Source of the DNA: Codonopsis lanceolata
Taxonomy: Eukaryota > Streptophyta > Magnoliopsida > Asterales > Campanulaceae
Length of the DNA: 64,000 bases
Direction: 5' to 3'
Assembly (NCBI GenBank): GCA_013146195.2
Contig: CM028381.1
Coordinates: forward strand, 102,006,358-102,070,357
The notes beneath the pieces are model-generated. The model searched no databases. It was not told the origin of the DNA and saw only the letters and a program-made list of their open reading frames with translations. Shown piece by piece: positions 1 to 12,130 of this stretch (position 1 is the stretch's first letter; each line of letters begins with the position of its first letter). Made by a program: the position numbers and the translations under genes.

Positions 1-660
1 ATCATGATATATCATAATCTGTTATGCGACGCATCGCTTGATATCTGACGATGTTGCATTATCATTGCAAGTGATGTATCGATTTGAAACTATGAAGCTT
101 GAATTTCGACTTTGACTATTTGAAAAACAAATTGTGAGCTAAAGTAATTGAAAATCTATCTGATGAGCTCTAGTTAAGCACATGAGCTTCCACGTGATAA
201 TCACGTGCATGGAGCACGAGGACTAAGAAAAGTATCACTCGAGTAGGATCGTCCAGGTTGAAGATAATTAATCCCCACTAACCAGAAACACTTACGCAAG
301 CCTGCCCGAGTAGAGAATAAGGCTACTCGAACAGACAAATAATTAGCCATGAGCACGACTAGTGGATAACGCTCATATCCGAGATTTTAGCCACGATCCT
401 GTCAGTTACCCGGTCAACTCGCATTAATAGTCATAGAGGCCTACGATCTCTCTGTAATGATGACTTAGCTTGGATTACATTCTCAAATTGCTATATAAAC
501 AATAAACCTCATGATGCCTCATTTGAAAGGTACATTCACTTTTATATACCGAAACTCTGTCTTTTTGTTTTCAATCAAGCTGAAAACTTACTGTCATGTC
601 GAAGGGGTTTCGTGAGGCACAGCCTTACATTCCTTCTAAGGTATCTTCTTTTGACAGATT
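1..660 (+). repeat. LTR-like fragment (uncertain)
   Basis: This stretch is richer in GC than its neighbours and has promoter-like layout. There is a TATA motif (tatataaac, about 491-499), followed by a short leader and a tract resembling the R/U5 part of plant LTRs. A palindromic G-box pair (cacgtg...cacgtg) lies near 191-207. No LTR boundary, primer site or coding domain is visible, and the window edge may cut it. It could equally be an old gene promoter. I see no gene here. Confidence 0.3.
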
Positions 661-1654
661 TTTACAAGATTCAACCTTTACATAAACTCAAATATCCAAC
701 AATTCGCGAAAAACGATCCAACACCAAATTATGTAGCATAACTATCAAAATTAAACGACTAAATTTCTAATTTTTTTTTTATAAATTTGTTTGGTCAATC
801 AAATAGGATAATAGTTTTGTTACGAATGAGTGTAAAGTTCGTTTTAATACTAGAGGGGACTGGAGAAGAAAATATGGCAGTTGACAAATGGACAACGAAG
901 CCACGTGGTCAATGATAAGTAGACAAGCTTGCAAAGTTGAGACAAACAAAAGAATGATCCAGTGACGTGTACAACATAGCAGCCAGATAAAATTCTGCTG
1001 AAGTCATTGTCCAGTTATTGAGGTGCACGATAATTAGTTTATTTTATACTAGTACCTACAAAAAATACATTTTTATATTTATCTATTTTATCACTTTAAT
1101 TACATCGAGAACTTTCCGTGGGGATGACTTCTATTTATGGGAAGTGATAGATTAAACTCACTACATTCTAAAATAAATATTCTATCCGTTTTAAAAATAT
1201 TATTTCACTTGAAATACAAATTAAATAAAAGTAATTGCATCTATTATAAATCTTATGATTATGTGTATTTCACAAATATATCTATATAAAAGCGAGGTCA
1301 TCTATTGAAGTGCAAATCGAATCAAAGATAAATATGTGAATTTTAAAAACGAAAATATTAGAAAGTAAATAATTTATTTGAAACGACCTTAAAACTAAAG
1401 GACTCTTGGGGGGGGTGTTCACTTAACACGAATCTTCAGATCCGACTAACCGTGTGTTGATAAAAGTAATTGTGAGAGAATGAAATTTCGTTCTATAAAT
1501 TGAAATCCTTATGACAATCGCACTGGAGACCTACTAATGGTTTCAATCTAACGTGGTTCTTTTCTTTTTTTTCCCTTTCACATATAATATGCTTCCTCCT
1601 TTCACTCAAATATTCTTTATTTGAAAAATCTAATAATCAAGAGATAGTATATTA
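661..1654. other. Intergenic, no gene seen
   Basis: AT-rich sequence with stop codons in all frames. I found no domain, RNA gene or clear repeat structure here apart from a short G run near 1408-1416. Confidence 0.5.
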
Positions 1655-2390
1655 GGCTCCGTTTGTTTCACAGAAAATGACATTGGGAAAACGTTTTCCT
1701 CATTTTCTGTTGTTTGGTAACCTTAGGAAAATATAGTCAAAGTAAAAGCTTTTCCGAATCAACGGAAAATGAAGCTTTCTTTTCCGGAAAATAACTTACG
1801 GATTTATTTTCCGTAAGTCATTTTCCGAATGTTCGAGCAACCTTTTGCGCCCTTCCAAAATTACACATATTTACATATACGCATAATATTTCACCCAATA
1901 AATAAATTGTTTAGAAATATAAATGGAGTTTGCGCACGTTATTTATAAATTATAATTTTAAGAAATATTCACTACGTCCTAAAATTAATATCCATTATAT
2001 TATATTATTATTTAAGGATGTCCCAAACATTATTTATTTTATTTTTTAAAACAATTTTTCATATCAATTATTAATAAAAAATATTTGTGAGCTTGAAAAA
2101 AAATGAAACTTATTGATTTGACGTCATTAATGATAAATTGGAGGGTCATTAAAAGAATATTACTTAAACTTCAACACTATTTTATATTCAATAAGTGTAT
2201 TAATATTAGAATATACTTTTTTGTATTTGTTCATATACTGTTTTCGGTAACATTTTCCGTGTATTTGCCAAATATCTAAAAATATTTTCCGGCATATTTT
2301 CAAAAGATTTACCAAACACCTGAAAATGAAATCTTTCCATTTTTCAGAAATCATTTTTCGGAAATCATTTTCCGTGAAACAAACGGAGCC
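1655..2390. mobile_element. Tourist/PIF-Harbinger-type MITE
   Basis: The left end reads ggctccgtttgtttcac and the right end is its reverse complement (gtgaaacaaacggagcc). Both are flanked directly by TTA (1652-1654 and 2391-2393). A three-base TTA/TAA duplication with GG-starting inverted repeats is the signature of PIF/Harbinger MITEs. The element is 736 bp with no transposase. Many copies of ttttccg/cggaaaa lie inside both ends, as subterminal repeats. The ends are near perfect, so it may be fairly young. Confidence 0.85.
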
Positions 2391-3199
2391 TTAATGTGAT
2401 TGAAGTCGGTCATAATTACAAAAATACATAATAACAATCAACATGCTTACAACACAAGTGGAGAATAAAGATGAAAGATTATGCAAGTTGTAAGCATAGT
2501 TTTTTAAATTAAACTCTTTATGTGAGACATCTCAAAATAATATAGTGGATTTTTTGCTTAGAACGAAAGAAATAAGTGTTTAAGATAATTTATTTATGAA
2601 AATTTTCTAATATTAAAAAAACGACACTTATTTTGAAATCGATGAAAATTATCTTGGGCAAACGATAGGCAAGCCACCGTGAAACGTGAATTAGTGTCCG
2701 AAGGTGATCTTATCTATTGGTAATACCCACATTAATGGATGATGAGTTGAGCTGCCAAATTACATGTTTCCTTGCTTAAACATGTTTGGACAGGAATTAA
2801 AAATAACATAACCCCCCACCTATTCAAGTTTTCATAATTGAAATCAATTATTTGATGCCCTCTTTCTATTATAAATCTTTGACAAACTTCATTTTCATGT
2901 TGTTTGGCTGTAAACTTCCTTTTTCTTTTCTTTTTTTCCTTCTCGAGGTGTCCTCGTATCAAGTTGAGACTGAGATTGATTCATAGCCTAAAAAAATTGT
3001 TACTAGTGAGACCCGAACACGACACCTGATAAATAGATCATTCCACGTAAGATTATTAACTCCAAATATTCTTAAAAACATCAATTCCCTATAAATTATT
3101 TGTTTAATTTATTTTTGAGGAATGCCCTGTAAATTCTTTAAAATATCAATTCACATAAATTAACTCTAGGGCATATAAGCAAGATGAAGATTATTATTA
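2391..3199. other. Intergenic, no gene seen
   Basis: AT-rich spacer. The open frames here are short, and none resembles a known protein. Confidence 0.5.
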
Positions 3200-4120
3200 C
3201 TAGTTATTTAGCCCGTGCTCTGCACGGGTACAATATGTGATATATATATATTTTTATAATAATAATATAACTTTTAGACATTATAATTAGATTGTTAATC
3301 TTTTTCATGTTTATAATTTTTTTTCTATTGTTACTAATATTAAACGATTATTTTACTTAAATAGTTTTAAAATTGATATAAGTTTCTAGCTAACGTGAGA
3401 TACATATTTTGTATTAATAATAATAATATTTTTTTTGATCTAAAGACTTTTAAAATTAACATTTAACTTGATAATAATATTATAAGTCATTTTGTTAAAA
3501 ACTTTTAAAATCATAATTCATTTTTAAATAATGTGAAATACTTATTTTATATTTTTATTGCTAATGAAAGTTTAAGTCTTTTATCTAAAGACTTTAAAAT
3601 CAACACCACATTTTAATCATGTGGTATACATATTTTCTATTGATAATAACAAAATATATCTTTATCTAATGACTTTTATAACCAATACTCATTTATAAAT
3701 AATGTGGGATACATTTCTTTGTAACCAATGTGAGATACTTCTTTTCTATTTCTATTGGTAATTGTAAAAGTCTTTTATCAAAAAACTTTGAAAACCAACA
3801 TCACTTTATAACAAATGTATGATACATCTTTTCAATTAGTAATTAATAATAGTATTTTTAATGCATACATCAATTTCTAACCAATGTTTAATATATCTCT
3901 TCTATTAATTGGTAATAATAGTAGAATATTTTGTAACCATGTGAGATATATCTCTTGTAAAAGTGAAAGTCTCTAATCTAAAAGACTTTAAAATCGAGCA
4001 TTTTTCTTTTTAAACAATGTGTTATACATCTCTTTTATTGGTAATAATATAAATAAATTTAAACTCAACATCATTTTCTAGTCAATGTGAGATATACATC
4101 TTCTATTGGTAATAATGGTA
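3200..4120 (-). mobile_element. Helitron-like 3' end with degenerate tandem array
   Basis: Read on the minus strand, the sequence ending at 3200 has a GC-rich hairpin (cccgtgc/gcacggg, about 3211-3228), a short T/A spacer and a terminal CTAG (3200-3203). This is the usual Helitron 3' terminus. The body is made of diverged units of about 80-85 bp, each with 'aaccaatgtgagatacat' or a variant followed by 'tctattggtaataat'. The array continues past a TA microsatellite and a Stowaway insertion to about 4665. I could not place the 5' end and there is no Rep/helicase, so it is non-autonomous. Confidence 0.5.
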
Positions 4121-4122
4121 AA

Positions 4123-4126
<4 letters not shown>

Positions 4127-4199
<73 letters not shown>
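4127..4199. repeat. (TA)n microsatellite
   Basis: A run of about 36 TA units with no interruption. Any open frame through it is an artefact. Confidence 0.95.
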
Positions 4200-4203
<4 letters not shown>

Positions 4204-4320
4204 TGGTGAGGAGCACTATGGTTGTGCCACCTCACCACCTTTAAATAAATCTTAATTCTAAGGCATCCATGTGGAAGGTGACTTTGAAAATCAACATCAC
4301 TTTCCAACCAATGTTTGATA

Positions 4321-4578
4321 CTCCCTCCGTCCCTAAATTATCGTCCTCCTTTCTTTTTTCGTCCGTCCCAAAATAATTGTCCACTTTGAAACTTACCTTT
4401 TTAGAACATCACTTTTACCACTTTACCCTTACTTTTTTATCCTACTTTAATTATGGGCCACATACACATGAGCTTTAAAGGAAACTACACATTAAACCAA
4501 TATTAATAATCCAGTCAAATAGGTTTTCTTAAACGGTGCGCCGGGTCAACTAGGACAATAAATTAGGGACGGAGGGAG
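4321..4578. mobile_element. Stowaway MITE (copy 1)
   Basis: The terminal inverted repeat ctccctccgtccctaaatt is at the left, with its reverse complement at the right. TA dinucleotides flank it (4319-4320 and 4579-4580), as expected for Tc1/mariner-type MITEs. It is 258 bp with no coding capacity. It interrupts the tandem array that runs from about 3285 to 4665, so it is younger than the array. A second copy of the same family lies at 60906-61164. Confidence 0.92.
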
Positions 4579-4870
4579 TACATTTCTTCTATTGATACTT
4601 AATAATAGAATTTTTAAAACCAACATCAATTTCTAACCAATGTGGGATACATCTATTCTATTGTTGAAAAATTAGTGTTTTTAATGAAAGAAATTGTGCA
4701 ACTTGAGGCACAAATTTCTTTACGTGTCATTTGTTTGTTGACGAAGGTAATTGCGCAAATGTGTTCTACTCGGTGAGGGTATCAAAATGATATATTTATT
4801 TGTTCAAATCGAGTTTTGGATGAATAAGATATCAAGAGTTAAAGTATAATACTTATTAAAAAATTAGTGT

Positions 4871-5581
4871 TGAACTGCTCGGCCCAAATAGGCCCAAGCC
4901 ATGAGTCACGTGCCAAGCATGTGGGCTTCATCCGAATGAGCGAGCAAAGGTTTCATGCGAGCAAGCGAGCAGAGCTTTGGCTTTTATTAGGTGAGTTGCC
5001 TGTGAGCTGGGGGCTTGACTAGCGAGCAAGATTGATATACGAGCATGATTACTTATGCTCGACAGCACGAGCCGTCATTAGATGAGGACATTTGTGTCCG
5101 GGAAAGATCAAGGTAACAGTTGAGGGCGGTTACGTCCGAGCAGGAGTTACAGTTAGCAGTAATGACTGGGGATTCCTTATTTGAACCCTCGTTATTAGTG
5201 GGCTCGTTAATGTGTCTGCCATTAAAGACCACGTCCATTTATGAGCAGTTAATTGCGATCATGGGCAGTTGATGTCAATTATGGGCAGTTATTAATGTTT
5301 ATTGACAGTTATGCCTTCCGGTAAGTATAAAAACCTTGGAAAATGAAGGAGAAAGGTACGCACAATTTAATTCTCTAGCCAAAACTCTGGCAAATTGCTT
5401 TCTCCTTATTGAATCTTGTACTGATTCTTACGCCGGAGGGCCTTTGCAGGGAGTGCCCCTGCCTAGTTTACGGTTGTTTATTCTTATTGCAGAGTTGGGC
5501 TTTGAGGATAAAAGGACACGTTGAAAGCTAGGTGTTCAAATTGGGCTTAAATAGTGCATCCTTGATTTCTTGGACGCATCA
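4871..5581 (+). repeat. 5' LTR of the gypsy element
   Basis: Starts TGAACTGCTCGGCCC and ends GGACGCATCA, the TG...CA form of LTRs. It is 711 bp. A TATA motif (tataaaaa, about 5326-5333) sits before a leader beginning near the 'aaaggtacgcacaa' stretch. There are several short 'gggcagtta' repeats upstream of the TATA box. Confidence 0.92.
5325..5334 (+). promoter_or_regulatory. LTR TATA box
   Basis: tataaaaacc in the 5' LTR, conserved at about 16219-16228 in the 3' LTR. The conservation between two otherwise diverged LTRs supports it as the element promoter. Confidence 0.6.
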
Positions 5582-5583
5582 GT

Positions 5584-5601
5584 TGGTTCCGTTGCCGGGA
5601 A
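5584..5601 (+). other. Primer binding site (tRNA-Asp type)
   Basis: tggttccgttgccgggaa starts two bases after the 5' LTR. It matches the complement of the 3' end of plant tRNA-Asp (TGGCGCCGTTGCCGGGGA) at most positions, with a few substitutions. tRNA-Asp sites are found in several plant gypsy lineages, including Tat and Athila. Confidence 0.75.
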
Positions 5602-5670
5602 ACGAAAGTTTTACGGTAGAAGAGTTGGTAAACTTTTTGATAAGTGCTTTTTGTTCCTGAAGTGTTGTCA

Positions 5671-7480
5671 ATGGCGGAAAACGGAGTTAACGGTGGTAGT
5701 GGCAGTCGTAGGGAGGAGGTGCACCCGAATCCCAGCCTCAATCAAATAGCTGGAAACAATGTTCCTCCGCCCCATGATGCACGTCACCAGCTTAATCAGA
5801 GGCGGGGAGTCGATTCATTGGCCCGAAGTGCTGAAGCTGCAGTTGGTTTAGCCCATGAATTTCGTGAAGAGGCTCTACGTCAACGAGCTATTTATCTGGG
5901 CCAAATGCACCAACTTAACTTACAGTTGATTGCGATGGGTAAGCCACCATTGCCCATCGAGTTGGACCCTTTACCAGCCTTGTCAGCTCCCAGCCAGGTG
6001 GCAGGTGTTTCTCGCACTGGTGGTAACCAGGTGAATCCTCTGGTCATTTACTCTCAGCCACAAGCACAGTGTTCTAAACGGCGCGAGCAACCAGAGGGTA
6101 GCAAGGCCAGTCACAGGGTTGCCCTGGGTCCACGAGTTGGAGAAGATTCGGCTCAGTCGCGTCGTCGTCGACGTTCGCCTTCACCACCAAGGTCGCATGC
6201 TCGCAAATTTCGTTCACCCTCGCCACGACGATCTCGTGCTCATAGTCGTCGATCGCGATCCCCAAGGGGTTCATATGTACATCGACGAAGAACGCCTTCG
6301 CCTAGGCGTTCTCATGGGCGTCTATCTCACCATTCTCAAGGAGGAAAGGGCCTACATCAACCCGGTCACACGGTTATGCGGCTCATTGAGGCACCACGAG
6401 TTCAGGTGGCGCGAGCCGGGGGTTGCCAGCCGCAGGAGCGATGGGACCCCCACAGGCCCCTCCTATGCCTGTGATACAGCCTCAGCTCGGGGGTGGTTTG
6501 CCTACAACCATTAACATGCATGATTTCGAGGAGTTGAAGCGGCGAATGGAAGCTTGGGAACAAGGCAAGGCTTTGGATGGCAATTTTTTGGGCACGTCAG
6601 CCAACCCGCTCGCTCCCTGGATTGAGAATGCTCCGCCAGCACAGGGGCTTATATTTCCAAACATTAAGGAGTACACGGGCAAAACTAAGGCGAGAGATTG
6701 GCTGATGTCTTTTGAATCGCAAATTGGCTTGGTGACTTCAAATGAAGCTTTGAAGATTAGGGCTTTTGTTGGAGCACTGCAGGGGAAAGCTCTAGCTTGG
6801 ATGGGGGCATTGCCACGGCGCTCGATTAACAATTGGGCTGATCTGAGGGCAAAGTTTTTGGCCGATTTTGGAACGGCAGGTACATTGGCGAAGACAAGGG
6901 CCGACTTGTCTAAGGTTAAACAAGGCGCACATGAGTCAACAGCGAGCTACCTTGAGAGGTTTACCAAGGTCTTAGAGCAAGTTCCTGGTCTGACCGAGCA
7001 AGAGGTAACTTTATGCTTGGGCTCGGGGAAGGGGCTTACGATCGAGGCTGAGCATGCGTGAGCCAAAACCCAAGCGGAGATTCTCATGCGAGCACAAAGT
7101 GGTGTCTTGGGGAGACGGCAAAAAAGGAGAAGAAAAAGGAGAGTGGTGAAGCTACAGGAATGTCTAAAGGCAATGGCCAGGCGGGTAGTGGCGGCTACAA
7201 TAAAAGCAAGTCCCGGTATGATCGACCAAAGGAATTTCTTCGCGAATCAGACTTGACTCCACTCAACACGTTGCGTGAAGACATAATGTATGAGATAAGA
7301 AATGAGCTTCCTAATCCACCTCGCATGAATCCAGCAACTGCCGGTGAAAGGGATCAGACGAAGCAGTGTGCTTAGCATGATGATTATGGGCACACTACGG
7401 AGGAATGCTGGCCATTGAAGAAGGCTATACAGAAGTTGATCAATGAGGGGCGGCTAGATCGATTCAAGAGAGATGGAGGG
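5671..7480 (+). pseudogene. gag: gag polyprotein, broken
   Basis: Gag is the capsid protein of the retrotransposon. The likely start is the ATG at 5671; it comes first after the primer site and opens a 267-codon frame. That frame has a coiled, Gln-rich part, then a strongly Arg/Ser-rich tract (about 6155-6345) like RS domains. It then shifts to another frame, where the retrotransposon gag domain is found (about 6630-7010, with DWLMSFESQIG and SYLERF motifs). A further shift near 7050 leads to a basic linker and a zinc-knuckle-like motif around 7366-7410 (GHTTEECW). A TAG at 7373-7375 falls inside the knuckle. At least two frameshifts and one stop make this copy dead. Confidence 0.85.
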
Positions 7481-8295
7481 AATAGAGGGAATGCTCCTAG
7501 GCGAGAAGCCCCGCCGATCAGGGGGGTGATCAATGTGATAATGGACGAAGAGCCCACGCCGACTCAGCTCGGCAAACAAATATATTCTTTGTCCAAAGCG
7601 GTTGATCGACCTGCTACTTTACAAGATGGGGAACAAGCCATTCAGTTTACACGCAGCGAGCTAGCGAGTAGTGTAGCAGGCGAGCAGTCCTTGATTGTCT
7701 CAGCGTTAGTAGATGGCTGGGTCGTGCACAGGATTTTGGTGGACACAGGAGCATGCTGTGACGTGATGTATTATTCATGTTTTCAGGGGCTCGAATTGAG
7801 TGATGATCGGTTGAAGCCGTATGCTGGGACATTGGAAGGATTCACCAACCATAAGTGCCGGTTAAAGGTACAGTGGAGCTAGATGTGTTCATCGGCGAGG
7901 GGAGCAGAACGCGAGCAGAAAGGATCACTTTCATGGTGATTGATTTGAAGTCCCCGTATAATATTATCTTGGGTGTGCCGAGCATGGCAAAATTTCAAAT
8001 GGTGGCATCAATCCCGCATCAGCGAGCTAAGTTCTACACTGATCAGGGAATTGGGACGCTACGAAGCCAGCCTAGAGCAGTGCTCGAGTATGTGCGTGAT
8101 ACTCAGAGGAAAAAGCAGAAGTTGACCTTAGAGGACGGCGAGCAAAAGATAACTGTTAGCACTAAGGAAACTTCACATGTGACTGTGGGACCATCAGTGG
8201 TTGCGACGGTACAAGAAGATTTAGAGATGGCTGCAAGCTCTATGTCGGCATTGAAGTCGGGGGAGCGGAGTGAGAATGAAGCCAGTCACCGATGA
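7481..8295 (+). pseudogene. aspartic protease region of pol, broken
   Basis: The retropepsin domain cuts the retrotransposon polyprotein. The active-site motif ILVDTGACCDVMYY (about 7734-7775) carries the DTGA triad. The flap and second half follow in another frame after about 7855 (TFMVIDLKSPYNIILGVP, with the ILG motif near 7970). The switch of frame in the middle of the domain is a frameshift mutation. The downstream part, to 8295, is a variable linker before the reverse transcriptase, with another stop at 8293. Confidence 0.85.
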
Positions 8296-8394
8296 GTCCG
8301 AAGTCATCCTTGCCGACATTGAAGTCAGGTTGAGCAAGGCATGAGGTTGAAGAAGTTGTGGACGATCCTTTGCCAGTATTGACGTTGGAGGGGA

Positions 8395-10044
8395 TTGGAA
8401 GAGCAAGCTGAGGCCATGGAAGTAGATCAGCTTGATAAGGTTGAGGATCGAGCTGAGGAGGATGAAAAGGTGGAGTGTGACACGCTCCAAATGCGGGATG
8501 AGCTAGAATTCACGGCTCAAGACGAGCTCGAGGAGGTGATCATCAATTCTGCCTATCCCGAGCAGAAAATAAAAATTGGTAGGGCCTTGACAACGGAGGC
8601 GAGAGCGAGTTTGATTAAGCAATTACAAGAAAGTATGGATGTTTTTGCTTGGCGACCTGAGGACATGTAAAGGGTAAGCGAGATTGTGGCTTTGCACCAG
8701 TTGAATGTTGATCCAGCCTTTCGACCAATCCAGCAGCGACCTCGAGTTTACTCGGTGGAAAAGGATCAAGCAATCAGGGAAGAGGTCGAGAAGCTGCTCA
8801 AGGCTGACATAATTGAGGAGATACATTACCCGACTGGCTGGCTAATGTAGTTATGGTGAAGAAGTCCAATGGAAAGTGGCGGATGTGTGTTGATTTCACG
8901 GATCTGAATAAAGCTTGCCCGAAGGACTGTTATCCTCTGCCGAGAATCGACAAGTTGGTGGATGCCATTGCGGGGTTCGAGCTCCTTAGTTTTATAGATG
9001 TCTATTCTGGGTATCACCAGGTGAAGATGAATGAGCAGGATAAGGCTCTAACAGCTTTCCGAGCAGTAGGGGGTTATACTGTTACAAGATGATGCCTTTC
9101 GGCTTGAAGAACGCTGGAGCCACCTATCAAAGGATGGTGAATAAGGTGTTTAGCTCGCAGCTCGGGAGAAATGTGGAAGCCTATATCGATGACATGGTGG
9201 TCAAGACTAAAGGGCGTGATCACATAGAAGACTTGAGCGAGACCTTTGCCAATCTCAGGAAGAATAGTATGAAGTTGAACCCGAGCAAATGTGTGTTCGG
9301 GGTAAAGGCAGGCAAGTTCCTCGGTTTTATGGTGACTGAGAGGGGCATTGAGGCTAATCCTGAGAAAATCAAAGCATTGGTCACTATGAAGCTTCCCCGC
9401 TGTATTAAGGATGTACAGAGGCTTAATGGTAGAGTGATTGCTCTTGGACGGTTTATCTCAAGATCGGCAGAGCGGTGCTTGCCTTTCTTCAAAGTTCTCC
9501 GAGGTAACAAAGGGTTTGAATGGACTCCTGAGTGCCAGAAAGCTTTCGAAGACTTGGTGAAATATTTGGGAAGTCCACCTTTGCTGAGCAGCCCGGTCTT
9601 CGGTGAAAAGTTGTTTGTTTATCTAGCAGCTACCGAGCAGGCGGTAGCCGCTGTTCTGGTTAGGGAGGAATGCAATGTACAAAAGCCTGTCTATTATGTT
9701 TCAAAAGCCCTCACTGATGTAGAGGGAAGATATTTTAATGCAGAAAAGTTGGCTTATTCGCTTGTTGTTGCTGCTCGGAAACTTCGAGCTTATTTTTCTG
9801 CGCACTCGATTGTTTTGTATACTTATTTGCCTTTGAGAAAGATCTTGCACAAGCCAGACACTTCTGGTCGTTTACTCACTTGGTCGATCGAGTTAACCGA
9901 GTTTGATATTGAATATCAGCCTCGGCGAGCAATCAAGGCACAAGCTTTAGCAGATTTTGTGGCTGAAACAAGCTTCAAGGATTCTGGCGAGGAAGAAGTA
10001 GCGGGTAAAACAACAATGACGAGCAGTGTAAGTCCAAAGCCAAG
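8395..10044 (+). pseudogene. pol: reverse transcriptase and first RNase H, broken
   Basis: This makes cDNA from the element RNA. Landmarks in order: DVFAWRPEDM (about 8638-8667), a stop at 8668-8670, then EKLLKADIIEEI, a frameshift near 8850, NGKWRMCVDFTDLNKACPKD, the catalytic block FIDVYSGYHQ (about 8991), another shift near 9090, PFGLKNAGATYQRMV, and the YIDDMVV catalytic pair (about 9181). The thumb and a degenerate gypsy RNase H follow (YVSKALTDVEGRY, YFSAHSIVLYT) in one open frame from 9089. The Asp residues of the active site are kept, but at least two shifts and one stop break the protein. Confidence 0.92.
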
Positions 10045-10470
10045 ACCAGAATATTGTTGGGAGCTTCATGTTGATGGCTCAGCTAGTCGATTTGGAAGTG
10101 GCGCCGGGTTGGTGTTAGTCCCACCAGAACAAGATGTAGAATTTGAGAAAGCATTGCGCTTCAAATTTCCATCTTCCAACAATCAGGCTGAATATGAAGC
10201 TTTAATTGCTGGGCTCGAGCTCGCACAGGACATTGGAGTGCGTGCGTTGATTGTATATTGTGATTCTCAGTTGGTGGTGAATCAAGTCAAGGGCGATTAC
10301 GCGGTCCACCATCCGATCTTGGTTCGTTATTGTGCGATGGTGAAGGAAATTTTAAAGGACTTTGATTACTGGGAGCTGGTGAGAATTTCCGGGAAGATAA
10401 CATGCGAGCTGATTATTTGTCGAAGATGGCTGAGGATGAAATTCAGTCCTTGCATCCTGGAGTCATGATC
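10045..10470 (+). pseudogene. second (archaeal-type) RNase H domain
   Basis: A separate RNase H domain beginning WELHVDGSASRFGSGAG (about 10060). It has the D of HVDGS, the E in NQAEYEALIAGLELA (about 10182) and the D in VYCDSQLVVNQ (about 10255). Plant Tat-lineage gypsy elements carry such an extra RNase H after the degenerate one. The 3' part runs out of frame after about 10380, where the remaining active-site region (normally ending in a histidine-containing stretch ahead of integrase) is lost to a shift. Confidence 0.85.
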
Positions 10471-10572
10471 GAGCATTTGGAAGTTCCTGTTATTGAAAAG
10501 GAAGCGATTATGGATATTGAGCCGGCTCCAAAATGTTGGATAGATGATCTACGGGCCTACATCGAGTAGGGG

Positions 10573-11759
10573 GTGTTACCCGAGGATAAAAAGGAAGCTA
10601 GAACCATCCAGAAGCGATCATGTCGCTACATTGTTCTGGATAACATTTTATACCGGAGATCCTACACTCGACCTCTGTTGAGGTGCGTGCGACCAGAGAT
10701 GACGGAAGGAATTTTAGGAGAAGTGCATGAAGGCAAATGTGGAGGTCACCCTGGACAGCGGTCATTAGCCGAGAAAGTCTTGGCAGCTGGATTCTATTGG
10801 ATAACACTGCGGCGAGATGCCGAGATGTATGTTCGCCGATGTGACAAATGTCAGCGTTACGCGGATATTCCACGCTTGCCATCTACCGAGCAGACTCCTG
10901 TTATAGCCTCATGGCCGTTCGATATGTGGGGGATAGACTTAATTGGTCCTTTTCCCGTTGCTCGGTCAAAATTTAAGTATGCAGTGGTGGCCGTTGATTA
11001 CTTTACTAAGTGGGTGGAGGCGAAGCCTTTGGCGACCATAAGTGAGGTTAATGTCATCGATTTTGTTCATGAACACATATGGTGCCGGTTTGGGGTCCCG
11101 CGAGCAATTGTGTCTGATCATGGGACTCAATTTTCTGAAAAGTTTACTAAAGCATGCGAGCAGATGAGGGTGAAGCATTGGCAATCGTCAGTAGCATATC
11201 CCCAAGGCAATGGGCAAGCTGAAGCTGCGAATAAACAAATCATGCACGTTCTAAAACGAAATTTGGAGGATAAGGCAGGAAGATGGGTAGACGAGCTGCC
11301 TTCAGCCTTATGGGCGGTGAGAACGACAGTCAGGGGTCCAACAGGGGAAACAACTTTTTCTTTAGCCTATGGGTCTAATGCTATGGCTCCGGTGGAAATG
11401 TATTTACCCACTCATAGGGTTTTGCATTATGACATTGAGTCTAATAAGGCAAATGATTGGATTTGGTGGAGGAAAAACGACTGGAAGCTAAGATGAGAAT
11501 GGCAAATTATAAGCAGCGAGCAAAAGCCCACCACGATAAAAGGGTTCGTGGTCGATCGTTTGCTGCGGGGGATTGGGTCCTCCGTAAGATTGAGGCAACG
11601 GGTCATCGAGCTGAATGGGGAAAGTTGTCACCAAATTGGGAAGGGCCTTTTCAGATTTCTAGGATCATTAAGGAAGGCACTTACATGTTGCGAACAGAGG
11701 ATGGTGACGAGCTAAAACATCCATGGCATGCAGATCATCTAAAGAAATATTACTGGTAA
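10573..11759 (+). pseudogene. integrase, broken
   Basis: This integrates the cDNA. The HHCC zinc domain is visible (HEGKCGGHPG, then CDKCQRYA at about 10840-10863). The DDE core follows: D in MWGIDLIGPF (about 10935), D in IVSDHGTQF (about 11115) and E in GQAEAANK (about 11217). A frameshift near 11457 splits off the C-terminal domain, which goes on to 11759 (GDWVLRKIEA, LSPNWEGPFQI, HPWHADHLKKYYW). No chromodomain follows, which fits Tat rather than the chromoviruses. A TAG lies just upstream (10567-10569), between RNase H and integrase. Confidence 0.92.
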
Positions 11760-12130
11760 TTGATAATGGCAGTATGTAGTTCTTTGATTTTCCATCCTGT
11801 GAAAAATGAGTATAGCTAAGTTCAGTTGTGCTTTCTCAATTTTGTTTTGAAAAAGTGATGCTTTTATCTCGATTATTCTCTTTATCGAGCATGAGGTGAT
11901 TTTGCTCGTTTAATGAGTTGATGTTCGAGTTAAGTGTTTCCTCGATCATTTTTCTTCTTCGAAGCATAAAGGGCTTTATGTTCGAGAAGAGACTTGGTTT
12001 GAGGGGTGAGGTTTTCCCGGTCCTCGATTATTCTCTTTTTACGAGCATAGAGAGCTTTATGCTCGTAAAAGGAGTTGGTGTTCGAGCGGGATAGTTTGGC
12101 TACTAGTGATCGCCTGCTCGAGTAAAGGAG

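Noticed and set aside
4667..4870. Repeated 'aaaaattagtgt' (4667-4678 and 4859-4870) as a duplication around a ~180-bp insertion
   Set aside because: The sequence between has no SINE, MITE or other hallmark. The right copy also touches the gypsy LTR, so the cause is unclear.
5336..5524. Short frame in the 5' LTR, with a similar one at 16230-16412 in the 3' LTR
   Set aside because: It is inside LTR leader sequence, differs between LTRs by indels, and matches no LTR-encoded protein.
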